A stretch of DNA of 38,432 nucleotides from Trueperaceae bacterium (GTDB lineage Bacteria; Deinococcota; Deinococci; Deinococcales; Trueperaceae), in NCBI GenBank assembly GCA_036381035.1, contig DASVDQ010000046.1, positions 1-38,432 on the forward strand, given 5' to 3'. A program made the position numbers and the translations under genes. Below, piece by piece: positions 1-8,006 of the stretch (positions are counted from its first letter, which is position 1; the number at the start of each line of letters is the position of its first letter). The notes beneath the pieces are model-generated. The model did not search any database, was not told where the DNA came from, and was given only the letters and a program-made list of their open reading frames with translations.

Positions 1-2
1 CC

Positions 3-80
3 AGCCTGCGGGCAGCCGTGCAGTACGCCCGTGCGCGTGGGGGACAGCGCTCTACGGAGGGTCTAACGACCGCAAGGTGA
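3..80 (+). CDS. 3' end of an unidentified gene (partial)
   Basis: An open frame runs from the left edge of the window and stops at TGA 78-80. This overlaps the GTG start of the guanylate kinase gene at 77 in a GTGA arrangement, typical of translationally coupled genes. The 25 visible residues begin SLRAAVQYARARGG and read like the end of a helical protein, with G or C in nearly all third codon positions. Too little is present to name a family. A second frame that stops at 64-66 is possible but lacks the overlap. Confidence 0.4.
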   Translation, partial: SLRAAVQYARARGGQRSTEGLTTAR

Positions 81-784
81 CTCCAGAGGACACCGAAGGG
101 AACCAGGCCGCCCCCGACGGGGGCGCCGAGCGCCGTGGGGGCACGGACTGCAGGGGTACCACCGGGGCGGGCGGGCGCCAGCGGGGGATCCTGTTCGTGA
201 TGACGGGCGCCTCGGGCGTCGGCAAGGACTCGATAAGGCGCGTCGCGCTGCCGCAGCTCGGCGACATCTTCTACTCGGTCTCCGCGACCACCAGGGCCCA
301 GCGCCCCGGCGAGGTGGACGGCCAGAACTACCGCTTCCTCACGCGCGAGCGCTTCGACGAGCTGCTCGCGGCCGACGGTCTGCTCGAGCACGCCGAGTAC
401 GTGGGCGACTACTACGGCACGCCCGCCGCGCCCGTCGAGGAGGCGCTGTCGCAGGGCCGCGACGTGCTCCTCGAGCTGGAGCTGGTGGGCGCCCGCAAGG
501 TGAAGGCGCGGATCCCCGAGGCCGTGATGGTGTTCATCGCGCCGCCCTCGATGAGCGAGCTCGAGCGTCGCCTGCGCGGACGCGGCACCGACTCGGAGGA
601 GAAGATCCAGAAGCGCCTGGCGCGGGCCCGCGAGGAGATCAAGGCCATGCGCGAGTTCGACTACGTCGTCGTGAACGACGACCTCTACAGCGCCGCGCTC
701 GACTTCGTCAGCATCATCAGGGCCGAGCGCGCGCGGGCGCACCGCGTCACCGAGGCCGACATCGAGCGCACGCTGTCCGGCTGA
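77..784 (+). CDS. gmk: Guanylate kinase
   Basis: Phosphorylates GMP to GDP with ATP in the cytoplasm, a step in purine nucleotide synthesis. The P-loop is GASGVGKDS at about residues 43-51. It is followed by the GMP-binding stretch SVSATTRAQRPGEVDGQNY, then the lid region with RLRGRGTDSEEKIQKRL, and FDYVVVNDDL near the C terminus; all are standard for Gmk. The 235 residues exceed the usual 200-210 because of a roughly 35-residue hydrophilic N terminus, so an internal ATG at 200 is an alternative start. GTG 77 is chosen because it overlaps the upstream stop, and GGAGG lies at 57-61. The KD pair in the P-loop also occurs in ribose-1,5-bisphosphokinase PhnN, but the GMP-binding motif favours Gmk. 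The 3' end is echoed by short repeats after the stop. Confidence 0.95.
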   Translation: MTPEDTEGNQAAPDGGAERRGGTDCRGTTGAGGRQRGILFVMTGASGVGKDSIRRVALPQLGDIFYSVSATTRAQRPGEVDGQNYRFLTRERFDELLAADGLLEHAEYVGDYYGTPAAPVEEALSQGRDVLLELELVGARKVKARIPEAVMVFIAPPSMSELERRLRGRGTDSEEKIQKRLARAREEIKAMREFDYVVVNDDLYSAALDFVSIIRAERARAHRVTEADIERTLSG

Positions 785-875
785 GGCGAAGACCCAGGGC
801 CCTGGCCGGCTGAGGCTGGGACCGAGCGCACGCTGGTCGGCCGAGCCTGGGACCGAGCGCAAGCTGGCCGGCTGA
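763..875 (+). repeat. Degenerate 30-bp tandem repeat running out of the gmk 3' end
   Basis: The block at 763-785 that ends gmk (CGAGCGCACGCTGTCCGG followed by CTGAG) recurs closely at 823-845 and 853-875, and partly at about 793-815. The spacing is 30 bases throughout. The copies lie after the gmk stop at 784 and differ by a few substitutions. This looks like an old local tandem duplication; no protein-coding role is seen. Confidence 0.7.
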
Positions 876-999
876 GGAGCGCTTGCTCCGGCCCGTCCCG
901 ACTCGGCTTCGGTCGACTCCTCCAGCGACCTGCGGGCTGGGTCGTGCGCCGGCTGCAGGGTCGGCGCGGCGCCCGGAGCACGGGACGGGGCCGGCCCTG

Positions 1000-1008
1000 T
1001 GCTAGGAT
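1000..1008 (+). promoter_or_regulatory. Extended -10 promoter for rpoZ
   Basis: TGC followed by TAGGAT gives an extended -10 box (TGNTANNNT) 24 bases upstream of the rpoZ start. No clear -35 hexamer is visible. The predicted transcript would start near 1015 and carry a short leader with the Shine-Dalgarno sequence AAGGAGG at 1020-1026. Confidence 0.6.
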
Positions 1009-1032
1009 CCTCGGGTTGCAAGGAGGCCCTAC

Positions 1033-1338
1033 GTGGCTCAGGAAGGTTACGACAAGCTGCTCGCGCTGACCGACTCCCGCTACCGGCTGTCGATCATCGT
1101 GGCGAAGCGCGCCGCGCAGCTCAAGTTCGGCGTGCCCACGGTCCTCGAGCCGGACGACGTCCCGAAGAACGAGAACACCGTGTCCCTCGCCATGAAGGAG
1201 CTCACCATCTCCGACGAGATCAGGTGGTCCGACGACGACTCGCTGCCCTCGCTCGACGACGTGCGCCGCACCGTCGAGCCGGTGAGGGTGGAGACGCCGC
1301 AGACGTTCTCGAGCCCGTTCGACGACGACGAGGACTGA
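1033..1338 (+). CDS. rpoZ: DNA-directed RNA polymerase omega subunit
   Basis: Small subunit that clamps the C-terminal tail of beta-prime and helps assemble core RNA polymerase. The diagnostic segment SRYRLSIIVAKRAAQL is at about residues 15-30, followed by a second conserved stretch, ENTVSLAMKELT. The length (101 residues) is normal, and the tail is very acidic, as in many omega proteins. The GTG start is preceded by AAGGAGG at good spacing. It lies downstream of gmk in the same direction, the same order as the E. coli gmk-rpoZ pair, but it has its own apparent promoter and a following hairpin. Confidence 0.95.
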   Translation: MAQEGYDKLLALTDSRYRLSIIVAKRAAQLKFGVPTVLEPDDVPKNENTVSLAMKELTISDEIRWSDDDSLPSLDDVRRTVEPVRVETPQTFSSPFDDDED

Positions 1339-1357
1339 GCGTCCTTCCCGAGAGGCG

Positions 1358-1383
1358 GCGCCCGGGGCCGAGGCTCCGGGCGC
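1358..1383 (+). terminator. Hairpin terminator after rpoZ
   Basis: GCGCCCGG (1358-1365) pairs with CCGGGCGC (1376-1383) around a 10-base loop, 20 bases after the rpoZ stop. It is followed by the mildly T-rich TTCGTTCGGG. This suits an intrinsic terminator in a high-GC genome, although the U tract is weak. Confidence 0.55.
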
Positions 1384-1557
1384 TTCGTTCGGGCTCGCGG
1401 TCGCGTCGCGCCGGCCGGCTTGCGGCCGCCCCTCGCTGACCCCTCGCCTCATAGGGACCGCCGGAACGACGACTCGTCGCCGGAGGCCGGCGCCGTGTGG
1501 CCGTACCGAGGGCGCGTGGTGCAAGGAGAACGGGCACCGCCCGATGAGGCTTCACGC

Positions 1558-1566
1558 TGATATACT
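1558..1566 (+). promoter_or_regulatory. Extended -10 promoter giving a leaderless argR mRNA
   Basis: TGATATACT matches the extended -10 consensus and ends 8 bases before the ATG at 1575, so transcription should begin at or beside the start codon. There is no Shine-Dalgarno sequence in that gap. The same bases form a weak dyad (TATAC/GCATA, 1561-1571) that could be an ARG-box-like operator for autoregulation; that part is inference. Confidence 0.65.
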
Positions 1567-1574
1567 GCATAAAC

Positions 1575-2033
1575 ATGCCGAGCAAGGAGTACAGGCAGCG
1601 CCTGATCGCTGAGCTCGTCGAGAACGAGTTCCTCTCCACCCAGGCGCAGATCGCCGAGAGGCTCGCCGAGCGCGGCATAAGGGTCACGCAGGCCACGGTC
1701 AGCCGCGACGTCACCGAGCTGCGGCTCGTGCGCGTGCCCGCGGGCAAGGGCCAGCACCGCTACCGCGTCACGCCGCTCACCGGGCAGGAGGACGTGGAGG
1801 GCGAGCTGAGGCAGCGCTTCAAGCTGTTCGTGCGCGACCTCGACCGCGGCGAGAACGTCATCGCCGTCAAGACCGACGAGGGGCACGCCTCGGGGGTCGC
1901 CTACGTGATCGACAAGCTCGAGCGCGACGACATCGTCGGCACGCTGGCGGGACAGGACACGATCCTCGTCGTCGCCCGCTCCGCCGCGGCCGCCCAGGCG
2001 CTCCTCGACGAGTTCGAGCGCCTCCTGGAGTAG
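1575..2033 (+). CDS. argR: Arginine repressor ArgR
   Basis: Arginine-responsive transcription factor; family members form hexamers that bind ARG boxes and repress arginine synthesis genes or activate catabolism. The N-terminal winged helix covers about residues 1-70, with the recognition element QATVSRDVTELRLVRV. The C-terminal oligomerisation and arginine-binding domain contains EGHASGVAYVIDKL and GTLAGQDTILVV. The latter corresponds to GTIAGDDT in E. coli, so the first aspartate is glutamine here. The length of 152 residues is normal. No arginine gene is adjacent, so targets cannot be read from context. Transcription appears leaderless. Confidence 0.95.
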   Translation: MPSKEYRQRLIAELVENEFLSTQAQIAERLAERGIRVTQATVSRDVTELRLVRVPAGKGQHRYRVTPLTGQEDVEGELRQRFKLFVRDLDRGENVIAVKTDEGHASGVAYVIDKLERDDIVGTLAGQDTILVVARSAAAAQALLDEFERLLE

Positions 2034-2101
2034 CCGGGCGGGGGGTCGCGTCGGGCCCTCGCGGCGCCCGCTCACGGCTTCCGGGACCGTCTCCGAGCCC
2101 G

Positions 2102-2110
2102 TGCTAGCCT
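2102..2110 (+). promoter_or_regulatory. Extended -10 promoter for the TPR protein gene
   Basis: TGC followed by TAGCCT forms an extended -10 box. The predicted start near 2117 gives a leader of about 20 bases containing GTGGAGG ahead of ATG 2137. This argues against starting the gene at GTG 2101, which lies inside the promoter. Confidence 0.6.
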
Positions 2111-2136
2111 CTGTGGCGACCCAAGTGGAGGCGAGC

Positions 2137-4536
2137 ATGTTCCCAGGCCACACCCACGCACACGACGAGACCCCGGCGCCACCGCGAGCGACGCGGCCCG
2201 GCGCGCGCTTCCTCGCCCCGTTCGTCGCCGCGCTCGCCCTGCTCGGTGCCGCCTTCGCGCAGCCACCCACGGTCCTGGTCCACCAGTTCGACAGCCAGGA
2301 CCTCCTGCTCGGCGCCGCGCTGGCGTCCGAGGTGGCGGACGCGCTCGAGGAGAGCGCGGTCGTGATCGGGCCGGAGGTGGCGCCCACGGCGGTGCCGCCC
2401 GTTGTCGTCGAGGGCGGCTTCATCAACCCGGTGCGGGTCATAGAGCCCACCGTGATGTTCGGCCCCGCCGGCGCCGACCTGCTGCAGGGCTCCACGGGCG
2501 TGGACGTAGCTGTCACCGGTTACGTCGAGGAGCGAGACGAGCGCCTGAGCCTGTTCGTCGCCGTCGCGCAGGACGGCCGCCTGCGCACCGGCGAGCTGAC
2601 GGCCGACCCCGAGCACCCCGAGCGCCTGGTGCAGCTCGCGGCCGCGTTCGTCGGGGGCGTGCTGGACGAGCTCGACCCCGACGGCGCGCCGCACTACGCG
2701 CGCTCCGCCTCGCCCCCTACTCTCACCGGCGGTTTCGAGGGCCCTTACGGGGACTACGTCCGCGCGATCGCGCTCGCCGGGGCCGCCATGCAGGACGAGG
2801 CGCTGGCCTCCCTGCGCGAGGCCGCGGGCGCCGAGGGCGTGCCCGAGCGCGCCGCGCGCGTCCTGGACGACCTCGAGGCCGTCATCGAGGCGAGCGGCGA
2901 GCCGCCCGCCGACGCCACGTCGGCCGCCCGCCGCGCCCTGTTCTCGATGCAGCGGGCGACGCCGGACATCGCGCTCTCGCGCGCCGCCTTCGCCACGATG
3001 GCCGAGGCCACGGGGCTGCCCTCGGCCAGCGCCTGGGAGGCGGCGCTCGCCGCCAGCGTGAACGACCGCGCCGGCGCCGAGGAGGCCTACGACCGCGCCG
3101 CCTACGACTACGGCGTGGTGGCGCGCCACTCCTTCCTGCTCTCCCGCGGCGAGGAGGGCGACCCGGCGGCCGTCGCCGCGCTCGTCGCCGACCCCGAGGG
3201 CTCCAGCAGCGCGGCGCTGCTGGCGGCTGCGCTCGCCGCCGAGTTCGCCGGCGACGTGGACGGCCAGGTGGCGGCGCTGCAGGCGCTGAACCGCTCGTCG
3301 CCGTTCCTCGCCTACCCGCTGGAGGCGCTCTCGTACGTCTACTTCGACAGGGGCGACGGTCGCGCGGCCGCCGAGGCGCTGGCCGTCGCGGTCGAGCTCC
3401 AGCCCGAGTCCGACCTGTACTGGACGAACCTCGGCTGGGCCTACTACCTGGTCGGCCAGCTCGAGCTCTCGGAGGAGGCGTCGCTGCGCGCGCTCGAGCT
3501 CGACGGCACCCAGTCGGTGGCGGCCTACAACCTCGGTCTCGTGCGCGTCGTCACCGGCAGGCTGGGCGAGGCGATGGCCCCCTACCAGCAGGCGCTGCGC
3601 TTCGACCCCGAGGTGAACGACGAGGCGATCCAGGACCTGCAGAACGCTCTCGCGCTCTACCCCGACGAGCCCGGCGTCGACTACGCCCTCGGGCTCCTGC
3701 TCGAGGCCGACGGCCGTCGCCAGGAGGCGCGCGACGCCTACAGGCGCTTCCTCGAGCGCGCCGGGGAGGGCCAGGCCGACCTCGTCGCCGACGCCGAGGC
3801 CCGCCTGGTGGAGCTGGACAAGCCGCTGCCGCCCATGGAGATCGCCGGCGGGGCGCGGCTCACCCTGGGGGCGCAGGGCCCCGAGGCGACGCCGTTCCAC
3901 CCCGGCGACGAGGTCCACCCGACCTTCGAGCTCAGCACGCCCGGCGACGAGCTGCCCACGCGCGTGCAGGTCCGGGCCGAGCTGCGTCGCCAGGGCGAGG
4001 AGGGCGACCCGCTGGTCGCCAGCGAGGCCGCGGTCGAGGTGCCGCCGGGCGCGGTCGGCTTCGTGGTCGACGGCGTGGCGCTGGCGCTGCCGCAGGACCT
4101 CGCCGAGGGGACGTACCAGATCGAGGTGTCGGCCGTGGGCGGGGAGGGCCAGGTCGCGGAGACCAGCGTCGAGCTCGAGGTCGCGGGCGAGCCGCAGGCG
4201 CTGCGCCAGCTCATCGGCCGGAACCTCACGATGACCGACCTCAGGTCGGGACAGCCGCTCTACTCGGTGAGCGACCTGTCCAGGGCCGGCCAGCTAGTCG
4301 AGGTGCTCGTCGCCGAGCTGCGCTACGCCGCGGACGCCGCCGAGGAGGCGCTGCCCACGGTGGAGACGGGGCGCTTCCAGGGCATGTCGGGCGGCGAGCT
4401 GTTCAGGAGCTCGACGGCGGAGGACGTGGAGGCCTTCCTCGCCTACGTGCTGGCCAGCGGGTCGCGCGACGCGCGCTTCGCGTTCGTGGACGCCTACGCG
4501 CAGTGGGCGCTGGACGGCGCTCCCGAGACGCCCTAG
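2137..4536 (+). CDS. Secreted tetratricopeptide-repeat protein
   Basis: Predicted 799-residue exported protein of unknown function. It has an N-terminal basic stretch, a hydrophobic core (about residues 24-41) and a likely signal peptidase site AFA/Q. The first mature region (about 45-190) has alternating beta and alpha character and no recognised family. The middle (about 385-545) contains TPR units such as the one beginning ESDLYWTNLGWAYYL, then SVAAYNLGLVRVVTGRLGEA and PGVDYALGLLLEADGRRQEA. A beta-rich Ig-like segment follows (about 570-690) and then a helical tail. Such proteins usually serve as scaffolds for complexes in the cell envelope. ATG 2137 is chosen because a Shine-Dalgarno sequence precedes it and the upstream in-frame GTG overlaps the promoter. 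It stands alone, convergent with the next gene. Confidence 0.8.
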   Translation: MFPGHTHAHDETPAPPRATRPGARFLAPFVAALALLGAAFAQPPTVLVHQFDSQDLLLGAALASEVADALEESAVVIGPEVAPTAVPPVVVEGGFINPVRVIEPTVMFGPAGADLLQGSTGVDVAVTGYVEERDERLSLFVAVAQDGRLRTGELTADPEHPERLVQLAAAFVGGVLDELDPDGAPHYARSASPPTLTGGFEGPYGDYVRAIALAGAAMQDEALASLREAAGAEGVPERAARVLDDLEAVIEASGEPPADATSAARRALFSMQRATPDIALSRAAFATMAEATGLPSASAWEAALAASVNDRAGAEEAYDRAAYDYGVVARHSFLLSRGEEGDPAAVAALVADPEGSSSAALLAAALAAEFAGDVDGQVAALQALNRSSPFLAYPLEALSYVYFDRGDGRAAAEALAVAVELQPESDLYWTNLGWAYYLVGQLELSEEASLRALELDGTQSVAAYNLGLVRVVTGRLGEAMAPYQQALRFDPEVNDEAIQDLQNALALYPDEPGVDYALGLLLEADGRRQEARDAYRRFLERAGEGQADLVADAEARLVELDKPLPPMEIAGGARLTLGAQGPEATPFHPGDEVHPTFELSTPGDELPTRVQVRAELRRQGEEGDPLVASEAAVEVPPGAVGFVVDGVALALPQDLAEGTYQIEVSAVGGEGQVAETSVELEVAGEPQALRQLIGRNLTMTDLRSGQPLYSVSDLSRAGQLVEVLVAELRYAADAAEEALPTVETGRFQGMSGGELFRSSTAEDVEAFLAYVLASGSRDARFAFVDAYAQWALDGAPETP

Positions 4537-4618
4537 GGGGCCGGCCGGTCCGGGGAGTGGGCGTCGGCCGCCGGCGGTCGACAGGACGGGCGGCGAGCGG
4601 GCGGGCCGCCCCGTCGCC

Positions 4619-6031
4619 CTAGCCGACCAGGCGCCCCAGCACCCGCGCGCTGGCCAGGAAGGTGCCGGCCGAGGCGCCGAGGGTCGCGAGCACGAACACC
4701 AGCAGCACGCGGGCGGCGCGGTTCGTCCACCAGCCCCTCAGCGTCGTGACGTCGCGCCGCAGGCGCTCGAAGTCGCCGACGTTCGGCTTGCGCAGCCACA
4801 GCTCCACGCCGGCCGCGACGAACCCGGCGCCGAGCAGGGGGTTCAGCGTCGTGAACGGCGCCGCCACGGCCGTGGCCGCGATCGTCAGCGGGTGGGCCAG
4901 GGCGGCCAGGGCGCCGAGGCCCGCGAGCGTGGCGGTGACGATCGTCCAGTCGGTGAGCAGGCGCAGGCCCTCCGCGGGGCTGCGCAGGAACCCGATCGCG
5001 AAGCCGGCCAAGACCAGCACGAGGACCGCCCAGGGGACCACCCTGGTGGCCCGGCTGGGCGGCGGCGTCCTCTCGAGCTCGCGCAGGCGAGCGCGCAGCG
5101 CCTCGCGCGACCTGGGCGCCGTCGTCGCGGGGGCTGTGGCCGCGGCGGCGCCGCCGCCGGCGGGGTCGTCCGCGGCCCGCGCCTCGGCGCCGGGGGCGGC
5201 TGGTGAACCTTCGGGGGAAGCCCCGTCCTGCCCCGGGCCGGCGCCTGGAGAGGCACCTCCGTCGTCGCCCACCACCTCCGCGCCCGCCGCCACCAGCGCA
5301 GCGGTGATGCCCTTGAGGTGGCCCGCGCCCACGACCGCCAGCACGTGCCGGTGCCGCGGGGCGCCGTCGCTCCCCACGGCGAGGAGCAGCTTGGCTGCCA
5401 TGTACTCGTCGCGCTCGGCGATGAGGGGGCCGTAGAGGTCGGCGCGGCTCTGGGCGAACTCGGCGAACGTCGCCTCGAGGACGTCGCCCTCCTTGAGCCT
5501 CTCGATCTCCTCCTCGCCCACCTTCTCGCTGGTGAACGCCGAGGCGAGGATGCCGGCGACGAGGGTCAGCCGGCGCCACCAGCCCACGCCGCCGTAGAGC
5601 CGCCTCAGCGTGACACCGATGTCGCGGTCGATGAGCAGCAGCGGCAGGCCGCGCTCCCTGGCGCCCGTCACCGCGGCGCGCATCTCGGCCCCCGGCTCGA
5701 TGCCGAACTGGTCGGCGAGGCGCTGCTGGAAGGCGCCGAGGGCCAGGTTCACGGCCAGCACGCCGGCCTTGCCCTCGCGCAGCACCTGCATGAGGTCGGT
5801 CTTGGCGTGCGCCTGCGAGTCGGTGATCGCGGCCAGGCGGCCGGCGTCGAGCTCGATGGCCACGGCGTCGTGGTCGCCCGTGGCGACGAGGCGCTCCACC
5901 GCCATGGCCGACGCCTTCGAGACGTGGGCCGTCCCCAGGAGCGTCACGCGCGCGCCGCCCACCGACAGCACCGCCGTGGGCTGCTCGGCCGCGGACGATC
6001 GTGCGACGGGCGCGACGGGGGGCTCGGTCAT
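4619..6031 (-). CDS. TraB/PrgY family membrane protein
   Basis: Member of the TraB family (enterococcal PrgY/TraB pheromone shutdown proteins and related membrane proteins of bacteria, archaea and eukaryotes), whose biochemical activity is unsettled and may be peptidase-like. The conserved GTAHVS motif is at residues 33-38, followed by VAIELDAGRL, the NLALGAFQQRLADQFG segment, LLIDRDIGVTLRRL, and VVGAGHLKGI near 237. Residues 250-310 are a low-complexity Ala/Gly/Pro-rich linker. The C terminus (about 330-470) has several membrane helices and an amphipathic segment between them. Its length of 470 is above the family's usual 390-410 because of the linker. The start ATG is 30 bases from the divergent kinase gene. 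Confidence 0.85.
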   Translation of the reverse strand: MTEPPVAPVARSSAAEQPTAVLSVGGARVTLLGTAHVSKASAMAVERLVATGDHDAVAIELDAGRLAAITDSQAHAKTDLMQVLREGKAGVLAVNLALGAFQQRLADQFGIEPGAEMRAAVTGARERGLPLLLIDRDIGVTLRRLYGGVGWWRRLTLVAGILASAFTSEKVGEEEIERLKEGDVLEATFAEFAQSRADLYGPLIAERDEYMAAKLLLAVGSDGAPRHRHVLAVVGAGHLKGITAALVAAGAEVVGDDGGASPGAGPGQDGASPEGSPAAPGAEARAADDPAGGGAAAATAPATTAPRSREALRARLRELERTPPPSRATRVVPWAVLVLVLAGFAIGFLRSPAEGLRLLTDWTIVTATLAGLGALAALAHPLTIAATAVAAPFTTLNPLLGAGFVAAGVELWLRKPNVGDFERLRRDVTTLRGWWTNRAARVLLVFVLATLGASAGTFLASARVLGRLVG

Positions 6032-6037
6032 GCGCGG

Positions 6038-6043
6038 AGTGTA
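6038..6043 (-). promoter_or_regulatory. -10 box for leaderless traB-like mRNA
   Basis: On the minus strand TACACT is followed by six bases and then the ATG at 6031, so the transcript should start at about the start codon. No Shine-Dalgarno sequence is present. It sits six bases from the opposing -10 box at 6050-6055. Confidence 0.6.
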
Positions 6044-6049
6044 CCTGCA

Positions 6050-6055
6050 TAGAAT
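6050..6055 (+). promoter_or_regulatory. -10 box for leaderless histidine kinase mRNA
   Basis: TAGAAT is followed by six bases and the ATG at 6062, the spacing expected of a leaderless start. It points away from the -10 box at 6038-6043, and the two are separated by only six base pairs. Confidence 0.6.
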
Positions 6056-6061
6056 CGCCGC

Positions 6062-7915
6062 ATGACCCGACCGCTAGGACAGTCGGGCCGCACCGGCGTG
6101 GACAGGGTGGGCGGCCTCTACGAGCAGGTGCGGCTGGCCCGCCTGTGGCTGCCGCTGTCGATCGTCGGCGTGGTGCTGGTGCACCAGCTCCTGATCGTGC
6201 CCCTGCTGCCGCCGTCCGGCCAGTTCTGGGCGCAGCTCCTCTTCTACTCGATCCTCGGACCGCTCGCCACGTACGTGACGCTGAACTGGATCGCCGGCGA
6301 GGCGCGCGAGAAGGAGAGGGCGCAGCTCGAGCTGGCCGAGCTCTACCGCGAGCTGCAGGCCAGCCACGAGCTGCTCGGCTCGATCCAGGGCGTCACCGAG
6401 CGCTTCGCCGCCTCGCCGAGCCTCGAGGCGACCGTGCGGGCCGCGGCCGAGGGCATCGCCGGCGTGACGGGCGCCACCGGCGTGGCCGTCGTGCTCGGGC
6501 CGGAGGGCCTCGGCGTCACGCACGGGCTGGGGCTCGACGACGAGTTCGAGCGCGACGCCCTGAGCCGCGACCAGGAGGCGCGCCGCCGGGCGCGCGAGGG
6601 CGACGTCGGCGTGCGCGTCGACCAGGTGCCGCGTGCGGGCGGCGGGCCGCGCTACGCCCTGACGGCGCCGCTGGTGTGGGGCGGGGAGCCCGAGGGCTCG
6701 GTCACGGCGTACCTGCCCGGCCCGCCTGACGAGCGGGCGCTCGAGTCGTTCTCGATCGTCGCCACGCAGTTCTCGGCCGCCGCCGAGGCCACGCGCCTGC
6801 GCACCCGCGACGTGATGACGCTCGTTGAGGTGGACCGGTCTATCCGCGCCGAGGGGAACCTCGGCCGGCTCCTGAAGAGCGTGCTCACGCAGATGCTGGG
6901 CTTCGTGTCGGCGCCGGTGGGCGGCATCTTCCTCTCCGACGGGGAGGGCCTGCTGCGCCTCGCCGCCACGGTCGGCCGCGACCCGGGACCCGGCGCGCGC
7001 GCCTGGCGGGTGGGCGAGGGGTTCGTGGGGGGCGTGGCGGCGAGGCGGGAGCCGCGCATCGTCGACAGCCTCGCCGAGAACGGGGCGAACGAGTACGGCC
7101 CGCTCCTCGAGGGAGCGCGCAGCGCCCTGGCCGCCCCGCTGCTCGCCGGCGACGAGCTCCTGGGCGTGCTCGTGCTGGCGCACCCGGAGGAGGGCCGCTT
7201 CGACAGGTCGGTGCTGCCGTTCATCGGGCTCGTGGCCGGCCAGGTGTCGCTGGCCATACGCAACGCCAACGCCTACCTGCAGTCCGAGGAGCTGGCGATC
7301 TCGGAGGAGCGCTCGCGCATCGCGCGGGAGATCCACGACGGCGTCGCGCAGATGCTCGCCTTCGCGGCCCTCAAGCTCGACCTGGTGGAGCGCCTGATGA
7401 CCAGGGACCCGGCGAAGGCCGCGGCCGAGCTGGAGCAGGCCAAGGAGACCGTGCGCGAGTCGATAAGGGAGGTGCGCCGCTCGATCTTCGCGCTGCGGCC
7501 CGTCGACCTCGAGCGCTTCGGCTTCGCCGAGACCGTGCGGCGCTACGCCATCGACTTCGGCCAGCAGAACGACGTGCGCGTGACCGTCTCCTTCGGGCCC
7601 CTGCCCGAGCTGTCGCTGAAGTCGGAGGCCGTGCTGTTCCGCATCTTCCAGGAGGCGATGCACAACGTCGCCAAGCACGCCAAGGCGCAGAACGTCGAGG
7701 TGCGCCTCGGCACCACCGAGGACGGCATGGCGTTCGTGGCGGTGCGCGACGACGGCGTGGGGTTCGACGTGGACCAGGTGTCGGACCGCGTCACCAGCGC
7801 CGGCGGGCTGGGCATCAAGCAGATGCGCGAGCGCGTCGAGGCGCGGGGCGGCCGGCTCGAGATCGACGCGGCCCCCCGCCGCGGCACCGAGCTCTACGCC
7901 GCGGTGCCGGTGTGA
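6062..7915 (+). CDS. Membrane-anchored sensor histidine kinase with two GAF domains (NarL/DesK class)
   Basis: Signal-transducing kinase of 617 residues. Two N-terminal membrane helices (about 30-50 and 56-80) form a short anchor without a large external domain. A coiled linker leads to a divergent GAF-like domain (about 110-245) and a clearer GAF domain (about 260-400, SAPVGGIFLSDGEGLLRLAA onward). The HisKA_3 dimerisation helix follows, with phospho-acceptor His425 in SRIAREIHDGVAQM. The ATPase domain carries DDGVGFDV and GGLGIKQMRERVEARGG. This class usually signals to a NarL-type response regulator, but none is present in the window, so the partner is unknown. The GAF domains suggest an intracellular ligand or redox cue; which one cannot be read from sequence. 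Confidence 0.93.
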   Translation: MTRPLGQSGRTGVDRVGGLYEQVRLARLWLPLSIVGVVLVHQLLIVPLLPPSGQFWAQLLFYSILGPLATYVTLNWIAGEAREKERAQLELAELYRELQASHELLGSIQGVTERFAASPSLEATVRAAAEGIAGVTGATGVAVVLGPEGLGVTHGLGLDDEFERDALSRDQEARRRAREGDVGVRVDQVPRAGGGPRYALTAPLVWGGEPEGSVTAYLPGPPDERALESFSIVATQFSAAAEATRLRTRDVMTLVEVDRSIRAEGNLGRLLKSVLTQMLGFVSAPVGGIFLSDGEGLLRLAATVGRDPGPGARAWRVGEGFVGGVAARREPRIVDSLAENGANEYGPLLEGARSALAAPLLAGDELLGVLVLAHPEEGRFDRSVLPFIGLVAGQVSLAIRNANAYLQSEELAISEERSRIAREIHDGVAQMLAFAALKLDLVERLMTRDPAKAAAELEQAKETVRESIREVRRSIFALRPVDLERFGFAETVRRYAIDFGQQNDVRVTVSFGPLPELSLKSEAVLFRIFQEAMHNVAKHAKAQNVEVRLGTTEDGMAFVAVRDDGVGFDVDQVSDRVTSAGGLGIKQMRERVEARGGRLEIDAAPRRGTELYAAVPV

Positions 7916-7943
7916 GGGACGAGCCGCGCCTCCGGCAAGAGAA

Positions 7944-7967
7944 GAGCCCGGCGTACGCGCCGGGCTC
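7944..7967. terminator. Bidirectional hairpin terminator between the histidine kinase gene and rpmE
   Basis: A perfect 10-bp stem, GAGCCCGGCG (7944-7953) with CGCCGGGCTC (7958-7967), closes a TACG tetraloop. It lies in the gap between the 3' ends of two convergent genes. Leftward transcripts would meet TTCTCTTG after the hairpin, rightward ones CGCGTCCTCT, so both sides are weakly U-rich. Confidence 0.8.
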
Positions 7968-8006
7968 CGCGTCCTCTAACGGCGCGCCCCTGGCGGGCGC
8001 CGCCGC

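Noticed and set aside
4537-4618. Terminator between the TPR and TraB-like genes
   Set aside because: The GC-rich sequence has the palindrome GGCCGGCC and several weak pairings but no clear stem-loop of good length or T tract, so it was not called.
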